Part shown: in pieces, positions 1 to 9,498 of the stretch
Layout: each line of letters opens with the position of its first letter
How positions within the stretch are numbered: position 1 is the first letter of the stretch
DNA from: Candidatus Kapaibacterium sp.
GTDB taxonomy: Bacteria > Bacteroidota > Ignavibacteria > Kapaibacteriales > UBA7675
Direction: 5' to 3'
Assembly: GCA_028284775.1 (NCBI GenBank)
Contig: JANQRB010000052.1
Span: 16,405-80,404, forward strand
Length of the DNA: 64,000 nt
The notes under the pieces: generated by a model
What the model was told of the DNA's origin: nothing
Seen by the model: only the letters and a program-made list of their open reading frames with translations
The model's database searches: none
Made by a program: the position numbers and the translations under genes

Positions 1-195
1 ATACGAACTCGATGCGTTTCTATTGGCAGCGGGGCCTGCTGCCGCCGACAGCCAATCGCCCGTCGAAATATTTTCGCCCTAGGAGATTTGCAAGTATTTT
101 GCCGCGCAAACAAAAGCGGACGCTTTTTCGACAGTGACTGCGATCAAAGAGACCTGAGTGGGAAGCTCAACTCCGGCACAAGGAATGGATAAGCG

Positions 196-2301
196 TTGAA
201 GGCAACAACACTCTTCGCAACACTGCGCCTCGTAAACCTGTATCTGGCTGTTTTCGCGGCGGCCGGGCTGCCGCTGAACGGCGGTCAATACTTGAAACTC
301 GGCTTTGGCGGAGGATTGAGCAGCAGCAGCCACGCCGTCAGTTTCGTCAACCTGGAGGGAGCCGATTCGCCTTTCAGCCTCCCTTTCACTACAGGCAGCG
401 GACTGGGCTTTAACGGTTTTCATCGGCTCTCTTACAAGCTTGTCGACCCCTTGTGGGCGGGTCTGCAAATTGACATCAGTCACACGACGCTGCGCTTTCG
501 CGCCGACGAACTGCTTGAGAGCGACGACGGAACAGTCCAGGCCGCCGAACATCACCTCGATGCGGCCCTGACGCGCATCGGCATCGAGCCCTTTGCCAAC
601 TTTTCACTCGGCAGTGAGCTGGATGTCAGTCTGGGCCTGCAATTCGGATTCGCGATCGATTCGGATCATGAGGAGCTCCGCATCGGCAGCGACAGTGTCG
701 ATGGCATGGAGCAGATTCGGCGCGAAGTATTGTCCAAAGGCCCTTTGCCGAACCTGCGCCAGGGCGCACCAGCGCTGCGAATCGCCCTGGGCTACTCCCG
801 GACGTTAGCTTCAAATCTTGCGGTACAGGCCCGCCTGTTTGCCCGGCGCCGCTTCGATGCGCCGGTAAACGGACTCGACTGGACGGTCACGGACTTTGGC
901 ATCGATCTGGCGCTGCTCTTCAGTCAGGAAGAAACGGAACGCATCCTCTTCCGCGATACACTCCATCAACGCGACACCATCGTACGGCTGCAAGGCGGGC
1001 TGGAGGCCGAGCGTCATTATCGCTTGCGCAGCGATACCATTATCAATCGCCGCAGCCTGCCTGAGGGCGTGGGACTGATCAGCACGATCCATGAGGAATA
1101 CGTCAGGGTAATTCCGGAAGAACGTCCGCTGCTGGACGGCAACCTGGAGGTTCGCTTCCTTGATGAAAACGGCGAGGAGTATTCGGAAATCAACGTCAGT
1201 GTTATCGAGCGCAGCCGCCGCACGTTTTACTCCATCCTGCCCTATGTCTTTTTCGAGGCCGACGCCGCCGAGCTGCCGCAGCGCTATCGCCGTCTGCAGC
1301 CGCAGGCAACACCGTCGTATGTCCTTCACCGGCGAAGCAAGCCCACTGCGCTCGGCATTTACTACGACCTGCTCAACATCATCGGCCGCCGTATGCGGGA
1401 TCATCCCGCTGCGACCCTGCAGTTGACCGGCTGCAATGGCGGTTCGGAAGGCGAACGCGGCGGACGAGCCCTGTCGCGGAGCCGCGCCGAAGCCGTCCAA
1501 CGTTACCTCATGCGGGTCTGGGATATCGATGACGGCCGCCTGCAGTTACATGCCCGCGATTTGCCGGCTTTTCCGTCGTTGACGAATGATGAGCGCGGCC
1601 TACCGGAAAATCGCCGCGTCGAGCTGGAATCGGATACGCCGGCGATCCTTGCGCCGCTGGAAATCCTGGATACGATCCGAATCGCCAGCCCGCCCGCCGT
1701 GCGATTCTATCCGCTTGCCCTTTCGGAAGCAGGACTCGCCGATTGGCGGCTTGATGTCAACAGTGGCAGAGGCCTCGTCAAATCATTCAGCGGCGAAGGA
1801 CGGCCCGATCGTAGCATTGACTGGTACATGAGCGACGATCTGGGCTTTGTAGCGCTCGAAAACAATCAGCTCGATTGTGTCTTGCACCTGCGCGATATCG
1901 AAGAACAAAGTTTTCAGACCTCAACCGCCACGATACGTTTTCACCTGGACACGCTCAATGCGAATTCACTGCGGCAGGAGGCTACGATCGAGCGATTTTC
2001 GATGATTTTCTTCGCCTACGATGATGCCGCTATGGCCGGACAATATCAATATCTGCTGGATGAAATCGAGCCCAGGCTGGCTTCGGCGCAGCGCATAAGC
2101 ATCGTCGGCACAACTGATGTTATCGGCGATGAGAACTATAATCGCCGTCTGTCGCTCAGCCGCGCCCAAACTATCGCTTCGCTGCTGCATATTCAGAACG
2201 CCGCGATACGGGGGGATGGCGAAGATGCCCGGAGCTTTCCCAACGCATTGCCGGAAGGCCGCTTCTACAGCCGCCGCGTTGATATTTACCTCGAACGCTG
2301 A
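196..2301 (+). CDS. OmpA-family outer membrane protein with two C-terminal OmpA domains
   Basis: A 701-residue envelope protein. A hydrophobic N-terminus (about residues 8-25) resembles a signal peptide. Residues ~30-245 alternate polar and aromatic residues as in a small beta-barrel. Residues ~345-475 form an OmpA-like peptidoglycan-binding unit (VFFEADAAELP at the start, LSRSRAEAVQRYL in the helix, ENRRVEL at the end). Residues ~600-701 form a second one (FFAYDDAAM, TDVIGDENYNRRLSLSRA, SRRVDIYLE). A stretch between them resembles an Ig-like insert. OmpA domains bind the peptidoglycan stem peptide and tie the outer membrane to the wall. The start is TTG: a TAA in the same frame lies at 190-192, and AGGA at 181-184 gives a normal spacing. 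The double OmpA architecture resembles proteins I know from Kapabacteria/Ignavibacteria, an impression from memory. Confidence 0.85.
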   Translation: MKATTLFATLRLVNLYLAVFAAAGLPLNGGQYLKLGFGGGLSSSSHAVSFVNLEGADSPFSLPFTTGSGLGFNGFHRLSYKLVDPLWAGLQIDISHTTLRFRADELLESDDGTVQAAEHHLDAALTRIGIEPFANFSLGSELDVSLGLQFGFAIDSDHEELRIGSDSVDGMEQIRREVLSKGPLPNLRQGAPALRIALGYSRTLASNLAVQARLFARRRFDAPVNGLDWTVTDFGIDLALLFSQEETERILFRDTLHQRDTIVRLQGGLEAERHYRLRSDTIINRRSLPEGVGLISTIHEEYVRVIPEERPLLDGNLEVRFLDENGEEYSEINVSVIERSRRTFYSILPYVFFEADAAELPQRYRRLQPQATPSYVLHRRSKPTALGIYYDLLNIIGRRMRDHPAATLQLTGCNGGSEGERGGRALSRSRAEAVQRYLMRVWDIDDGRLQLHARDLPAFPSLTNDERGLPENRRVELESDTPAILAPLEILDTIRIASPPAVRFYPLALSEAGLADWRLDVNSGRGLVKSFSGEGRPDRSIDWYMSDDLGFVALENNQLDCVLHLRDIEEQSFQTSTATIRFHLDTLNANSLRQEATIERFSMIFFAYDDAAMAGQYQYLLDEIEPRLASAQRISIVGTTDVIGDENYNRRLSLSRAQTIASLLHIQNAAIRGDGEDARSFPNALPEGRFYSRRVDIYLER

Positions 2302-2341
2302 TGCATGGCTCCCGTGTCCGGCAAATCCAGGCTCTCTTGCC

Positions 2342-2363
2342 ACCGGCACGTGTCGGTAATTTT
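2342..2363 (+). terminator. possible weak terminator after the OmpA-family gene
   Basis: ACCGGC-ACGT-GTCGGT can fold as a 6-bp hairpin (one G-U pair) followed by AATTTTG, about 40 bases after the OmpA stop codon. The T-tract is short, so the call is tentative. Confidence 0.3.
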
Positions 2364-2464
2364 GCCGCGGGGTCTTTGGATATTCTGCCGAATCACCATA
2401 ATTTCAGTCCAACATCGCTAAGATGTTAGATTATTCCTTCAACCATTTCCATTGAGGTTTTCAA

Positions 2465-2707
2465 ATGATTCTTAATAATGCGACCGATGCGTCTGCTGAG
2501 TGGACGATTTCCAACAGCGAGGGCGATGTCAAAGGTATCAAGAGTCCGATGTCCTGGGGTACCGTCACTCCGCCGCCGGGACCCTTCGACTACACCGTCA
2601 CTTTTACCGGACCGAGCGGCAGTGCCACTGCGGATAATATCGACAATCCCGATGCTCTTGTGACCTTCCTGGGTACGCAGCTGGTCGTGACCTACCCCGG
2701 CGCCTGA
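2465..2707 (+). CDS. small uncharacterised protein (80 aa)
   Basis: An 80-residue protein of unknown function. It has no signal peptide or membrane segment. The composition is rich in Thr, Ser, Gly and Asp, with alternating strands, which suggests a small beta-sandwich. The tail (VTFLGTQLVVTYPGA) and the start (ILNNATDASAEWTISNSEG) read as edge strands. GAGG at 2453-2456 lies 8 bases before the ATG, so translation is credible. It stands alone between the OmpA-family gene (same strand, 163 bases upstream) and the repeat zone. I do not recognise a family. Confidence 0.65.
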   Translation: MILNNATDASAEWTISNSEGDVKGIKSPMSWGTVTPPPGPFDYTVTFTGPSGSATADNIDNPDALVTFLGTQLVVTYPGA

Positions 2708-3322
2708 TTTTTCGCAGCCCGGTCTCAGATGAGAAATATTGTCTGATGGCCGACAGTCTGTGAGTAGTATTAAACAACGCAGAGTACGAGATACAGACCG
2801 GATCTCCTGGATGGGATTGGATGGTTTGCGTGTCGTGCTTTGCGTTGGTGTTTTTGGGAGGAATTGGGATTTTTATTACCACGGGGGCACGGGGCTTGAA
2901 TTGAGCGCTTGGCGTTGGTCAGCTTGATCGACTGCGGCGTGATTGTTGCTGTGCCGTAAGATGTGGTTCACCACAGGGGCACGGGGCTTGACGTGAGCGC
3001 TTGGCGTTTGGGAGCTTGATGGACTGGGGTGTGATTGACTTGGTGCGGAAGATGTGGTTTACCACGGGGGCACGGGGCTTGAATTGAGCGCTTGAATATA
3101 CTGCGGTGGCGGGCCTGGGGCTTGACTTACTTATTGCTGGAAGTTGTCGTTTACCACGGGGGCACGGGGCTTGACGTGAGCGCTTGGCGTTTGGGAGCTT
3201 GATGGACTGCGGCGTGTAGTTTGGGCCTGGATATGCGAAAAGTCGGGGGTTGCGGAATTTCTTGCATAAGCGCTGCTTGATTGGGTATTTGCTGATTTGG
3301 TGCTGACCTACTTATGCCGGCT
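2708..3322. other. gene-free stretch with a tandem repeat
   Basis: No credible gene. It holds the four-copy ~92-bp repeat listed separately and lies just beyond the 3' end of the minus-strand kinase gene. Short ORFs here are not supported by composition or ribosome binding sites. Confidence 0.7.
2878..3245. repeat. four imperfect direct repeats, period ~92 bp
   Basis: The core ACCACGGGGGCACGGGGCTT recurs at 2878, 2970, 3061 and 3153 (spacing 92, 91, 92). Each copy continues as GA(A/C)(T/G)TGAGCGCTTG. Copies 2 and 4 also share GGCGTTTGGGAGCTTGATGG; copy 3 diverges after the core. The copies sit between the small protein and the 3' end of the kinase gene. The period is far too long and the copies too divergent for a CRISPR array. 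They look like a decaying intergenic minisatellite. Confidence 0.85.
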
Positions 3323-6079
3323 TCAGGCTTGACTGGCCGACTCCTGGCTGACCGAATCCCGCTTGTCTGATTCCTGGCTTGCCGCGCTATGAACCGGTAG
3401 ATAAATTATCATTTCGGTGCCTTTGCCGACTTCGCTTTCGACTTCGATGCTGCCCTTGTGTGTTTCGATGATGCCGAAGCTGATCGAGAGGCCGAGACCG
3501 GTGCCTTCGCCGACGGACTTGGTGGTATAAAACGGTTCGAAGATGTGTTTCCGCACTTCTTCGGTCATGCCGACACCGGTATCGCGAAATGACAAACGTA
3601 TTTTGTCGCCGACCAGGCTGGTGCTGATAAACAACTCGCCTTTGCCATCCATCGCCTGAATCGCATTACCGAGAATGTTCATGAAAACCTGATTCAGTTT
3701 ACCGGGCAGACATTCAATATCTGGAATATCGCCATAATTGCGATGTACTTCAATCGAGTGTTTAATTTTGTTGTGCAGTAAGACCAGCGTCGACTCGATA
3801 CCCTCATTAATATTGGCGACCTTAAAGTCACTTTCATCCAGCCGGGAAAAGTTACGCAGGCCGGCAACAATGTCGCGGGTGCGGACGGCACCTTCTTCAA
3901 CGCCGTTCAGGAGATCGTTAATTTCCTTGAAGAGAAACTCGGGATCGAGTTCATCGCGCAGACGTGCAATCTGCTGCAGATCCTGCTCCGGGTTCGGCGA
4001 ATTGTGCAAGGTCAAATAACGCTCCATCAGTTCGCGCAACTCATTGAAGTCGGTCTTCAGCGGGTTAACATTCGACGAAACGAAGTTGATCGGGTTATTG
4101 ATTTCGTGGGCAATGCCGGCTGTCAACTGGCCGAGCGACGCCATTTTTTCGGAATCCACCAATTGCGACTGGGCTGTCTTAAGTTGGGAGTGCGTAAGGT
4201 CGAGCTGGCGATACGAATCGGCTACGGCGTCACGCTGCGCCGCGATTTCATGATTCAAATGTTCCAGTTCATGATTCTTGTGCTCGATATCTTCCTTCTG
4301 TCGCGCCAGCTTTTTATTGTCCTTGCGTTTTTGCCAGAAGCCCACAAGAACCAGGACCAGGATGACAACGGCCAAAGCCAAAGCCGCAAAGGTGACCATC
4401 GTTACAATCCGATTGCGGTCGAGCAGTGTCTCGCGGAATTGTTTGTCTTTTTCAAGCAGTTTCTTTTCACTTTCCAGGAGTTTAATCGTACGCTGACGTT
4501 CCAGCTCCTGCATTTCATTTTGCTGCAGAGCCATCCGCTGCAATTCTTCGCGTTGGCGCAAATCGGTCAGCTCACGCTTGCGTTTCTGCTGTTCGAGTTG
4601 TTGACGCGCAATCAGCAGAGCCTGTACGGTTCGTTCCTTCTCAAGCTCCTCTTGTTTAAGCGCCGCATCGCGCAATAGTTGTTCGCGGCGCAGGAGCTCG
4701 TTTTCACGATCCTTCTTCTCGGACTGCAGGCGCAACTGTGTCAGCTGTAAATCCTTAACGGCTTCATCGGCAAAAAAGAGTTTCAGCTCCTCTTCGGTCT
4801 TTTCAATATCGTACTGTTTTTGCATCAGGGCCTGCTCACGCAGACGCTCTTCAAGATACAGGGAGTCGCGGATTGCCTGGTGACGCTGAAAGTGCTCCAG
4901 AGCATCTTCAAAGTCACCGGAACGCTGCAGGATTTCGGCGTAAGACTTAAAAGACTCCATAAGTCCTGTCTGCGAGCCCGCCCGCCGCGCAGCCTCGATC
5001 GAACGCAGGACATAGGATTCAGCATTATACAAATCGCCATTCTTGAGATACACGAGACCCAGCAGATTCAATACATGCGAACTCCGCTCCGAATTGCCGC
5101 GTTCATCCCAGTGCAGCAGGGCTTTTTTCAGATGCTCGACCGATCCTTCGTAGTCGCCGAGATTCTGATAGGTGATGCCGAGGTTAATATGCGTGCTTGG
5201 GTTTGTACCTAGTTCCTCGTCCGCCAGCAAGGTTTGTTTATAATACTGTAAGGCCTGAATATGATCGCCCAGCAGGCTGTACATATAACCGATGTTGTTA
5301 AGTGACGCGGCAATGGCTTCGATGTCATTGCGCTCACGGTTAATTTCAAGAATTTCAAGGTTGAGCGCCAATGCAGCATCGTAATTGTTGCGCTGCGTAT
5401 TGACGCCGATCATGCGCCGCAGCGTTGAGATGACGGCGAGAGTGTCCGCCGCGCGATACTGTAAGCCGCGCGCCTGCTCGAAGCTTTGAAGCGCTTCATC
5501 GTATTGTTCCAGCTGAGCCTGCAGTTGCCCGACATGCAGCAGGCTGCTTGTTTGAGCTTGCGTGTCGTTCAGGCCGCGCTGCAGCCGAAAGGCGTCCAGA
5601 AAATAGTCAAGAGCCTTCTCGCGCGCATTCAGGCCTTCATAGAGCACGCCTACTTCAACGAATGCTTCCGCGAGGCTGGTGGAGTCCTGCAATTCTTCGA
5701 AGGAATTGATGGCGCGCAGGTAATGCCGGATCGCCGATGCAATCTCATTTTTTTCCTCGTACGCCCGGGCAATAATCATGGAACCGTAAGCCATCCATTC
5801 CCGGTTGCCGGTCTTGGCCGCAAGCTCGAGCGCTTCCTCCGCACGCTGGATCGCTGCATCGGGGTTGGCATTACGCAACTCTTCCGCCGCCTGGGAATTG
5901 ATGAGCGGCAGGCGTGAGCTGTCGGGAACGGCCCCCGAACCATCGTCAGTTTGGCCGCTGAGAGGCGTCCACAAGCAAACAAGGAATGTCAGGATGGCTG
6001 ACACAACAAGGCTTTCCCGTCGCAGACCGGTCATCCTCAGGAAGGCAGGCAGAATGTTCGCCGGTTTAATTCGAAGCAT
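3323..6079 (-). CDS. TPR-containing sensor histidine kinase
   Basis: A 918-residue membrane kinase. From the N-terminus it has a signal or anchor segment (residues ~18-40), tetratricopeptide repeats (~45-400, for example YMYSLLGDHIQALQYYKQTL), a long Gln/Glu/Arg/Leu-rich coiled coil (~405-550), a membrane span (~556-581), a second coiled coil and a HisKA helix with phosphoacceptor H658 in GIAHEINNP. An intact HATPase follows (N box NILGNAIQAM, DTGVGM, FEPFYTTK, GTGLGLS). The TPRs are likely periplasmic and the kinase cytoplasmic. There is no receiver domain and no adjacent response regulator. I chose the ATG at 6079 because GGAG lies 6 bases upstream; it overlaps the end of the TonB receptor gene by 14 bases, implying coupled translation. 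The ligand is unknown. Confidence 0.9.
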   Translation of the reverse strand: MLRIKPANILPAFLRMTGLRRESLVVSAILTFLVCLWTPLSGQTDDGSGAVPDSSRLPLINSQAAEELRNANPDAAIQRAEEALELAAKTGNREWMAYGSMIIARAYEEKNEIASAIRHYLRAINSFEELQDSTSLAEAFVEVGVLYEGLNAREKALDYFLDAFRLQRGLNDTQAQTSSLLHVGQLQAQLEQYDEALQSFEQARGLQYRAADTLAVISTLRRMIGVNTQRNNYDAALALNLEILEINRERNDIEAIAASLNNIGYMYSLLGDHIQALQYYKQTLLADEELGTNPSTHINLGITYQNLGDYEGSVEHLKKALLHWDERGNSERSSHVLNLLGLVYLKNGDLYNAESYVLRSIEAARRAGSQTGLMESFKSYAEILQRSGDFEDALEHFQRHQAIRDSLYLEERLREQALMQKQYDIEKTEEELKLFFADEAVKDLQLTQLRLQSEKKDRENELLRREQLLRDAALKQEELEKERTVQALLIARQQLEQQKRKRELTDLRQREELQRMALQQNEMQELERQRTIKLLESEKKLLEKDKQFRETLLDRNRIVTMVTFAALALAVVILVLVLVGFWQKRKDNKKLARQKEDIEHKNHELEHLNHEIAAQRDAVADSYRQLDLTHSQLKTAQSQLVDSEKMASLGQLTAGIAHEINNPINFVSSNVNPLKTDFNELRELMERYLTLHNSPNPEQDLQQIARLRDELDPEFLFKEINDLLNGVEEGAVRTRDIVAGLRNFSRLDESDFKVANINEGIESTLVLLHNKIKHSIEVHRNYGDIPDIECLPGKLNQVFMNILGNAIQAMDGKGELFISTSLVGDKIRLSFRDTGVGMTEEVRKHIFEPFYTTKSVGEGTGLGLSISFGIIETHKGSIEVESEVGKGTEMIIYLPVHSAASQESDKRDSVSQESASQA

Positions 6080-8399
6080 AGCTGACTCCGAATTGGAGTT
6101 GACGCAATCTCTGGGGATTATAGTCAAGATCCACGTCGAGTCCGGTAGCGCCGATACCGCCGTACTCCGAGTTAAACACATTACGCGCCTTACAAAACAA
6201 TTGCAATTGCGGACTCAGGGTCAGGCGCAAAATAGCATCGAGATTGTAATAACCGTCGGACCTGTAATCATCGGTCCGGTAGGCAGCCGCGCTCGGTGTA
6301 TTACGCTCGATCCAGCTCCCCATAACTACGTTAGAAAGGTGGAGGTACAGATGTTCAAACGGCTCAAAGCTGATGTTGAGGTGGGCCATGAATCGCGGCA
6401 GCATTCGAACGTCGTCAAGGCTGCCGCCGTCGTCCGGCAATTCCTCGCCGCCGAAAGCATATTGCATACTGAGGTCGACATTTAACTTTAGATGCTCAAC
6501 GATATTGTAGGCGCGCAGAATGCCCTGGAATCCGATAAGGACATTTTCGGCGCCCTGACTGTTTAGATTGGTACGCGCTTCGTTGTTAGTTGCCAGCGGA
6601 TATTCACTCTTGTCTATTTCAACTTCGGTACGCGAGATCAGATCGTCGAAACGATTGGCAAAAGCGATCGCATCCAGGGTCAGCGAACTGTTAAACAGGT
6701 GCCGTAGACCCACTTCGGCCGATTGGAAGATTTCCGGTTCAAGATCCGGTGAAGGAATGATACCATAGTTAATGCTGTCCGGCGCGTTCTGATCGGCGAA
6801 GGCATTTGACGAATACGCGAAGGTAGATGAGGGCGCCCGAAAAGAGGTGCCAGAGGAATAGCGCAGCGTCGTCGCCTCGCTCAGCCGGTACAATAAAGCA
6901 AGACGAGGATTTAAGGATGAGCCGTAAAGCGAGTTGTCATCGACCCTGATGCCCGCCACGAGAATGAATGGCTCAAAGGTATGATAGAGTTGCACAAAGC
7001 CCGCCAGATTGGAAAACGTGATGGGGTTGTTGCCGAAGTCGCCGAACAGGGGGTGTGGGGGAGCTTTGTCGGTCGAAAAGCTCTGGTAATCTTCTTCGGT
7101 GAAAGGTTTGACAAGGTCATTGGTCAGCGGCAGATTGCCGGAATGCGTGTAAGAAATGCCGCCGATAATCTCGAGATCTCGATTCGGCTGATAGGTAATA
7201 AGTTGCTCGGCCATAAGGTCGTCGGTACCGGCGTAGATGAACGACTGGCCTTTGTTGGCATAGGTAACGCCCACCGACGATGTGTTATCCAGCCGCATTC
7301 TCAGGTAGGAAAGGTTGGTGGTGCCGCTGAAATCTTCGCTCGAAAAGTCATAGCCCAGTGTGACGCGTTGAATCGTTTCTCCGCGCAGATTCAGCGCATT
7401 GTTGTACTTAAAGAGGTATGGGGTACGCCCCAGCGAAGAATGATCCTTGCGATGCATGTAATCATAGGAAAAACGCAGGCCGCGATAGTGCAGGAGCATG
7501 CCCAGCAGTCTGCTCTCATGCGGTAGTTCATTGAGCTCGGGCAGCTCCGCCGTGCCTTCATAGTGAGCCGGTTTGACTAAGTCAAAAAACTGTTGTCGTA
7601 ACTCCGGCGTTTTGAGCGAGTCAACAAAAGCCTGATCGACGCCCCTGAACTTGAGCGGCGAATACAGGTCACCCTCTTCGTGATACACGCGCAAGTCATC
7701 TTGCTCGGTAAAACTACCATATACGAGATACTGCAGGATTCTTCGGTCGATACCGGCCTTACCGCCAATGCTTAGGTTAACATATTTGTATCCGCCGCCG
7801 CCGATGGCCGCATCGGCCTGGGTGAAATTATTTTTTTCGGGCGCCGCGGTGACGATGTTGATAACACCGGCGGTCGCATCGGCACCGTAGACTGCCGATG
7901 CCGGGCCGAAAATGATCTCGATCCGTTCCGCCTGACGCACCGGCAGCTGAGCGCCGATTGGCATACCTTCGCCGCCGGTTGGCTGCAGGGGGATATTATT
8001 AAGCAGAATCTTGGTGTAATAATTGCCGAAAAGGCCACGCAACAAAAAAGTCTCGCCCTGCTCGCCGGCGCCCGGCTGCGATACCTTGATACCCGGCAGT
8101 GTTTTGAGCACATCAACCAGTGTTGTCCAGCCGTTGCGCAGAATCTCCTCTCGCGTCACAACGTGAACCGTTACCGGCAGATTGCGCACCTTCTTGCGGG
8201 AACGGCTGGCCGAAATGACTTCCAATCCGCCGGCGGCATCCGCATCGACCACATGCGCTGCGCCCAGTTGATCGCGATCCAGCAGCACTGAGTCCGCCGT
8301 GTTTTGCGCGGACAGGATCATCGGCGCTACAAGGGTCAGCATTGCTAGTCCTAAGCCGCAACGGAAATCGAAACTTCTCTTTAGGCCGTGCAGAATCAC
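6066..8399 (-). CDS. TonB-dependent outer membrane receptor
   Basis: A 777-residue outer-membrane receptor that would import a ligand using TonB energy. A signal peptide (~15-31, ending LSAQ) is followed by a plug domain (~60-170: VTREEILRNGWTTLVDVLKTLPG, FLLRGLFGNYYTKILLNNIP, IEIIFGPASAVYGADATAGV split across the plug) and a large beta-barrel ending in an aromatic-rich strand (LRQLQFGVSYASN). No carboxypeptidase-like N-terminal extension of the SusC type and no SusD neighbour are present, so a siderophore, cobalamin or copper-type ligand is more likely than a glycan; this is inference. The start is GTG, with AGGGAG 6 bases upstream. The 3' end overlaps the downstream sensor kinase gene, so both are probably made from one message. 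Confidence 0.92.
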   Translation of the reverse strand: MILHGLKRSFDFRCGLGLAMLTLVAPMILSAQNTADSVLLDRDQLGAAHVVDADAAGGLEVISASRSRKKVRNLPVTVHVVTREEILRNGWTTLVDVLKTLPGIKVSQPGAGEQGETFLLRGLFGNYYTKILLNNIPLQPTGGEGMPIGAQLPVRQAERIEIIFGPASAVYGADATAGVINIVTAAPEKNNFTQADAAIGGGGYKYVNLSIGGKAGIDRRILQYLVYGSFTEQDDLRVYHEEGDLYSPLKFRGVDQAFVDSLKTPELRQQFFDLVKPAHYEGTAELPELNELPHESRLLGMLLHYRGLRFSYDYMHRKDHSSLGRTPYLFKYNNALNLRGETIQRVTLGYDFSSEDFSGTTNLSYLRMRLDNTSSVGVTYANKGQSFIYAGTDDLMAEQLITYQPNRDLEIIGGISYTHSGNLPLTNDLVKPFTEEDYQSFSTDKAPPHPLFGDFGNNPITFSNLAGFVQLYHTFEPFILVAGIRVDDNSLYGSSLNPRLALLYRLSEATTLRYSSGTSFRAPSSTFAYSSNAFADQNAPDSINYGIIPSPDLEPEIFQSAEVGLRHLFNSSLTLDAIAFANRFDDLISRTEVEIDKSEYPLATNNEARTNLNSQGAENVLIGFQGILRAYNIVEHLKLNVDLSMQYAFGGEELPDDGGSLDDVRMLPRFMAHLNISFEPFEHLYLHLSNVVMGSWIERNTPSAAAYRTDDYRSDGYYNLDAILRLTLSPQLQLFCKARNVFNSEYGGIGATGLDVDLDYNPQRLRQLQFGVSYASN

Positions 8400-8485
8400 T
8401 TCTTGCTCCCTCTGCTGAATTCGATGCGGAATCGCGCTTTTAGACTCCAGCAGGCAAAATTTACGAAATTACGGGCTACTTGTGT

Positions 8486-9106
8486 TTAGTCCACGCGCCG
8501 GTAGCTGCCGTAGAACCAGGTTTGCGGACTGCGGTCCGGGTCATCATCGCCATAATAGCCCCAGCCGACAATTTCATAGGTGTCGCTGCTGACAGATTCG
8601 CGAAAATATTCGATTTTCAAGGGATTTCGTTCGCTCCGTTGCCAGATAATTGTCGCCGGTCCATCCAGGCTTCCCGAATGGACGATGCGTTCGTCGGGTT
8701 TATCGACAATACAGAGCATCCGCCCATCTTCGACTTTGTTGACACCCGAGCTTCTGACGACCCGCTTTTGCCCATCGGCGTCGGTATAAGTATCGCTGAT
8801 GACGACCCGCTGGAGGTAGGGCGTTTCACTGACGTAGTGCTGCTCGACATCCAATGTCATCACCACCTTGAGCGGCAAAGCATTCAAAGTCTCGCGGCTG
8901 ATCTGTTGCGGCTGTATAGGTTCCGCATGCTGGCCCGTGGTATCGCTGTACACCGTGAATTGGCCCCGCCATTTGCCGTTGAGCGGCTTGTAAACGTCGG
9001 CCAGCTCCTGATTAGTGTTCCCGGCTTCGGCCTGCGGCTCCCGGGCAGGGACACAGGCGGACAGAAGAACAGAGTTGAGACAGACTAACAGGAAGGTGAA
9101 TCGCAT
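8486..9106 (-). CDS. uncharacterised lipoprotein
   Basis: A 206-residue predicted lipoprotein. MRFTFLLVCLNSVLLSAC gives a signal peptide with lipobox and lipidated Cys18. The mature part begins with a flexible linker and continues as a mostly beta fold (LNGKWRGQFTVYSD, MTLDVEQHYVS, TWFYGSYRRVD). The shape recalls lipocalin-like or heme-binding-like beta barrels that start with an xGxW motif (GKWRG), but I cannot name the family. No clear Shine-Dalgarno sequence precedes either this ATG or the one at 9118 that would add four residues. It lies 86 bases upstream of the TonB receptor on the same strand and may be its partner. Confidence 0.75.
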   Translation of the reverse strand: MRFTFLLVCLNSVLLSACVPAREPQAEAGNTNQELADVYKPLNGKWRGQFTVYSDTTGQHAEPIQPQQISRETLNALPLKVVMTLDVEQHYVSETPYLQRVVISDTYTDADGQKRVVRSSGVNKVEDGRMLCIVDKPDERIVHSGSLDGPATIIWQRSERNPLKIEYFRESVSSDTYEIVGWGYYGDDDPDRSPQTWFYGSYRRVD

Positions 9107-9498
9107 GGGCGCAGCCATTTGTCTTGTACGAAAGAATGCCTTAGGACCAAAAGAGAGCGCCAGGGTAAACGAGTGTAAGGCGGTCGAATTTTATCTGATC
9201 ACGATGATTGGGCGAATCCGGCCGGCGCCGCTAACAGATTTGCCTGCAGGAGCGGGCTAAGTGTCGGAAGAAGCAAAGGCGCGATCTTTTATTATCTTAT
9301 TCCTGCAGAACATTTATGTCTTTAGTGGCGGTGATAAGAGAAACGCTTACAGAATGAACAGATTTCCGCCGGCCGTACCACAGGAAAAAGTAAGTTGACC
9401 ATTAAGAAGCTCAATATTTACCAATCGGTATTTCCAGGGTGGCATATCTACAATCCAGACATTACATTCTTTATTCTTTTCGCATGATGCTCAAGACA
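9107..9498. other. intergenic stretch
   Basis: Between two minus-strand lipoprotein genes. Apart from the possible coding relic at 9347-9490 I see no gene, clear terminator or promoter. Confidence 0.5.
9347..9490 (-). pseudogene. possible relic of a coding sequence downstream of the lipase gene
   Basis: On the minus strand a 47-codon open stretch encodes a protein-like end (CNVWIVDMPPWKYRLV, then NIELLNGQLTFSCGTAGGN) ending in TAA. It opens just after a TGA, has no good start codon and is not in frame with the upstream lipase-like gene. Its composition looks more like protein than the other frames here. It may be the tail of a decayed gene or chance; no family recognised. Confidence 0.25.

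Noticed and set aside
9..195. upstream gene end or leader at the left edge
   Set aside because: No frame shows a protein-like ending and no conserved RNA leader was recognised.
811..1500. 229-residue minus-strand frame
   Set aside because: Antisense to the OmpA-family gene, with low-complexity Ala/Arg composition typical of shadow frames.
2878..3245. CRISPR array
   Set aside because: Regular repeats, but the period is ~92 bp, the copies are divergent over long stretches and the 'spacers' are themselves similar; no cas gene is present.
4004..4678. 224-residue plus-strand frame
   Set aside because: Antisense to the coiled-coil region of the sensor kinase; its Leu/Phe/Gln-rich sequence mirrors the opposite strand's Glu/Leu/Gln repeats.
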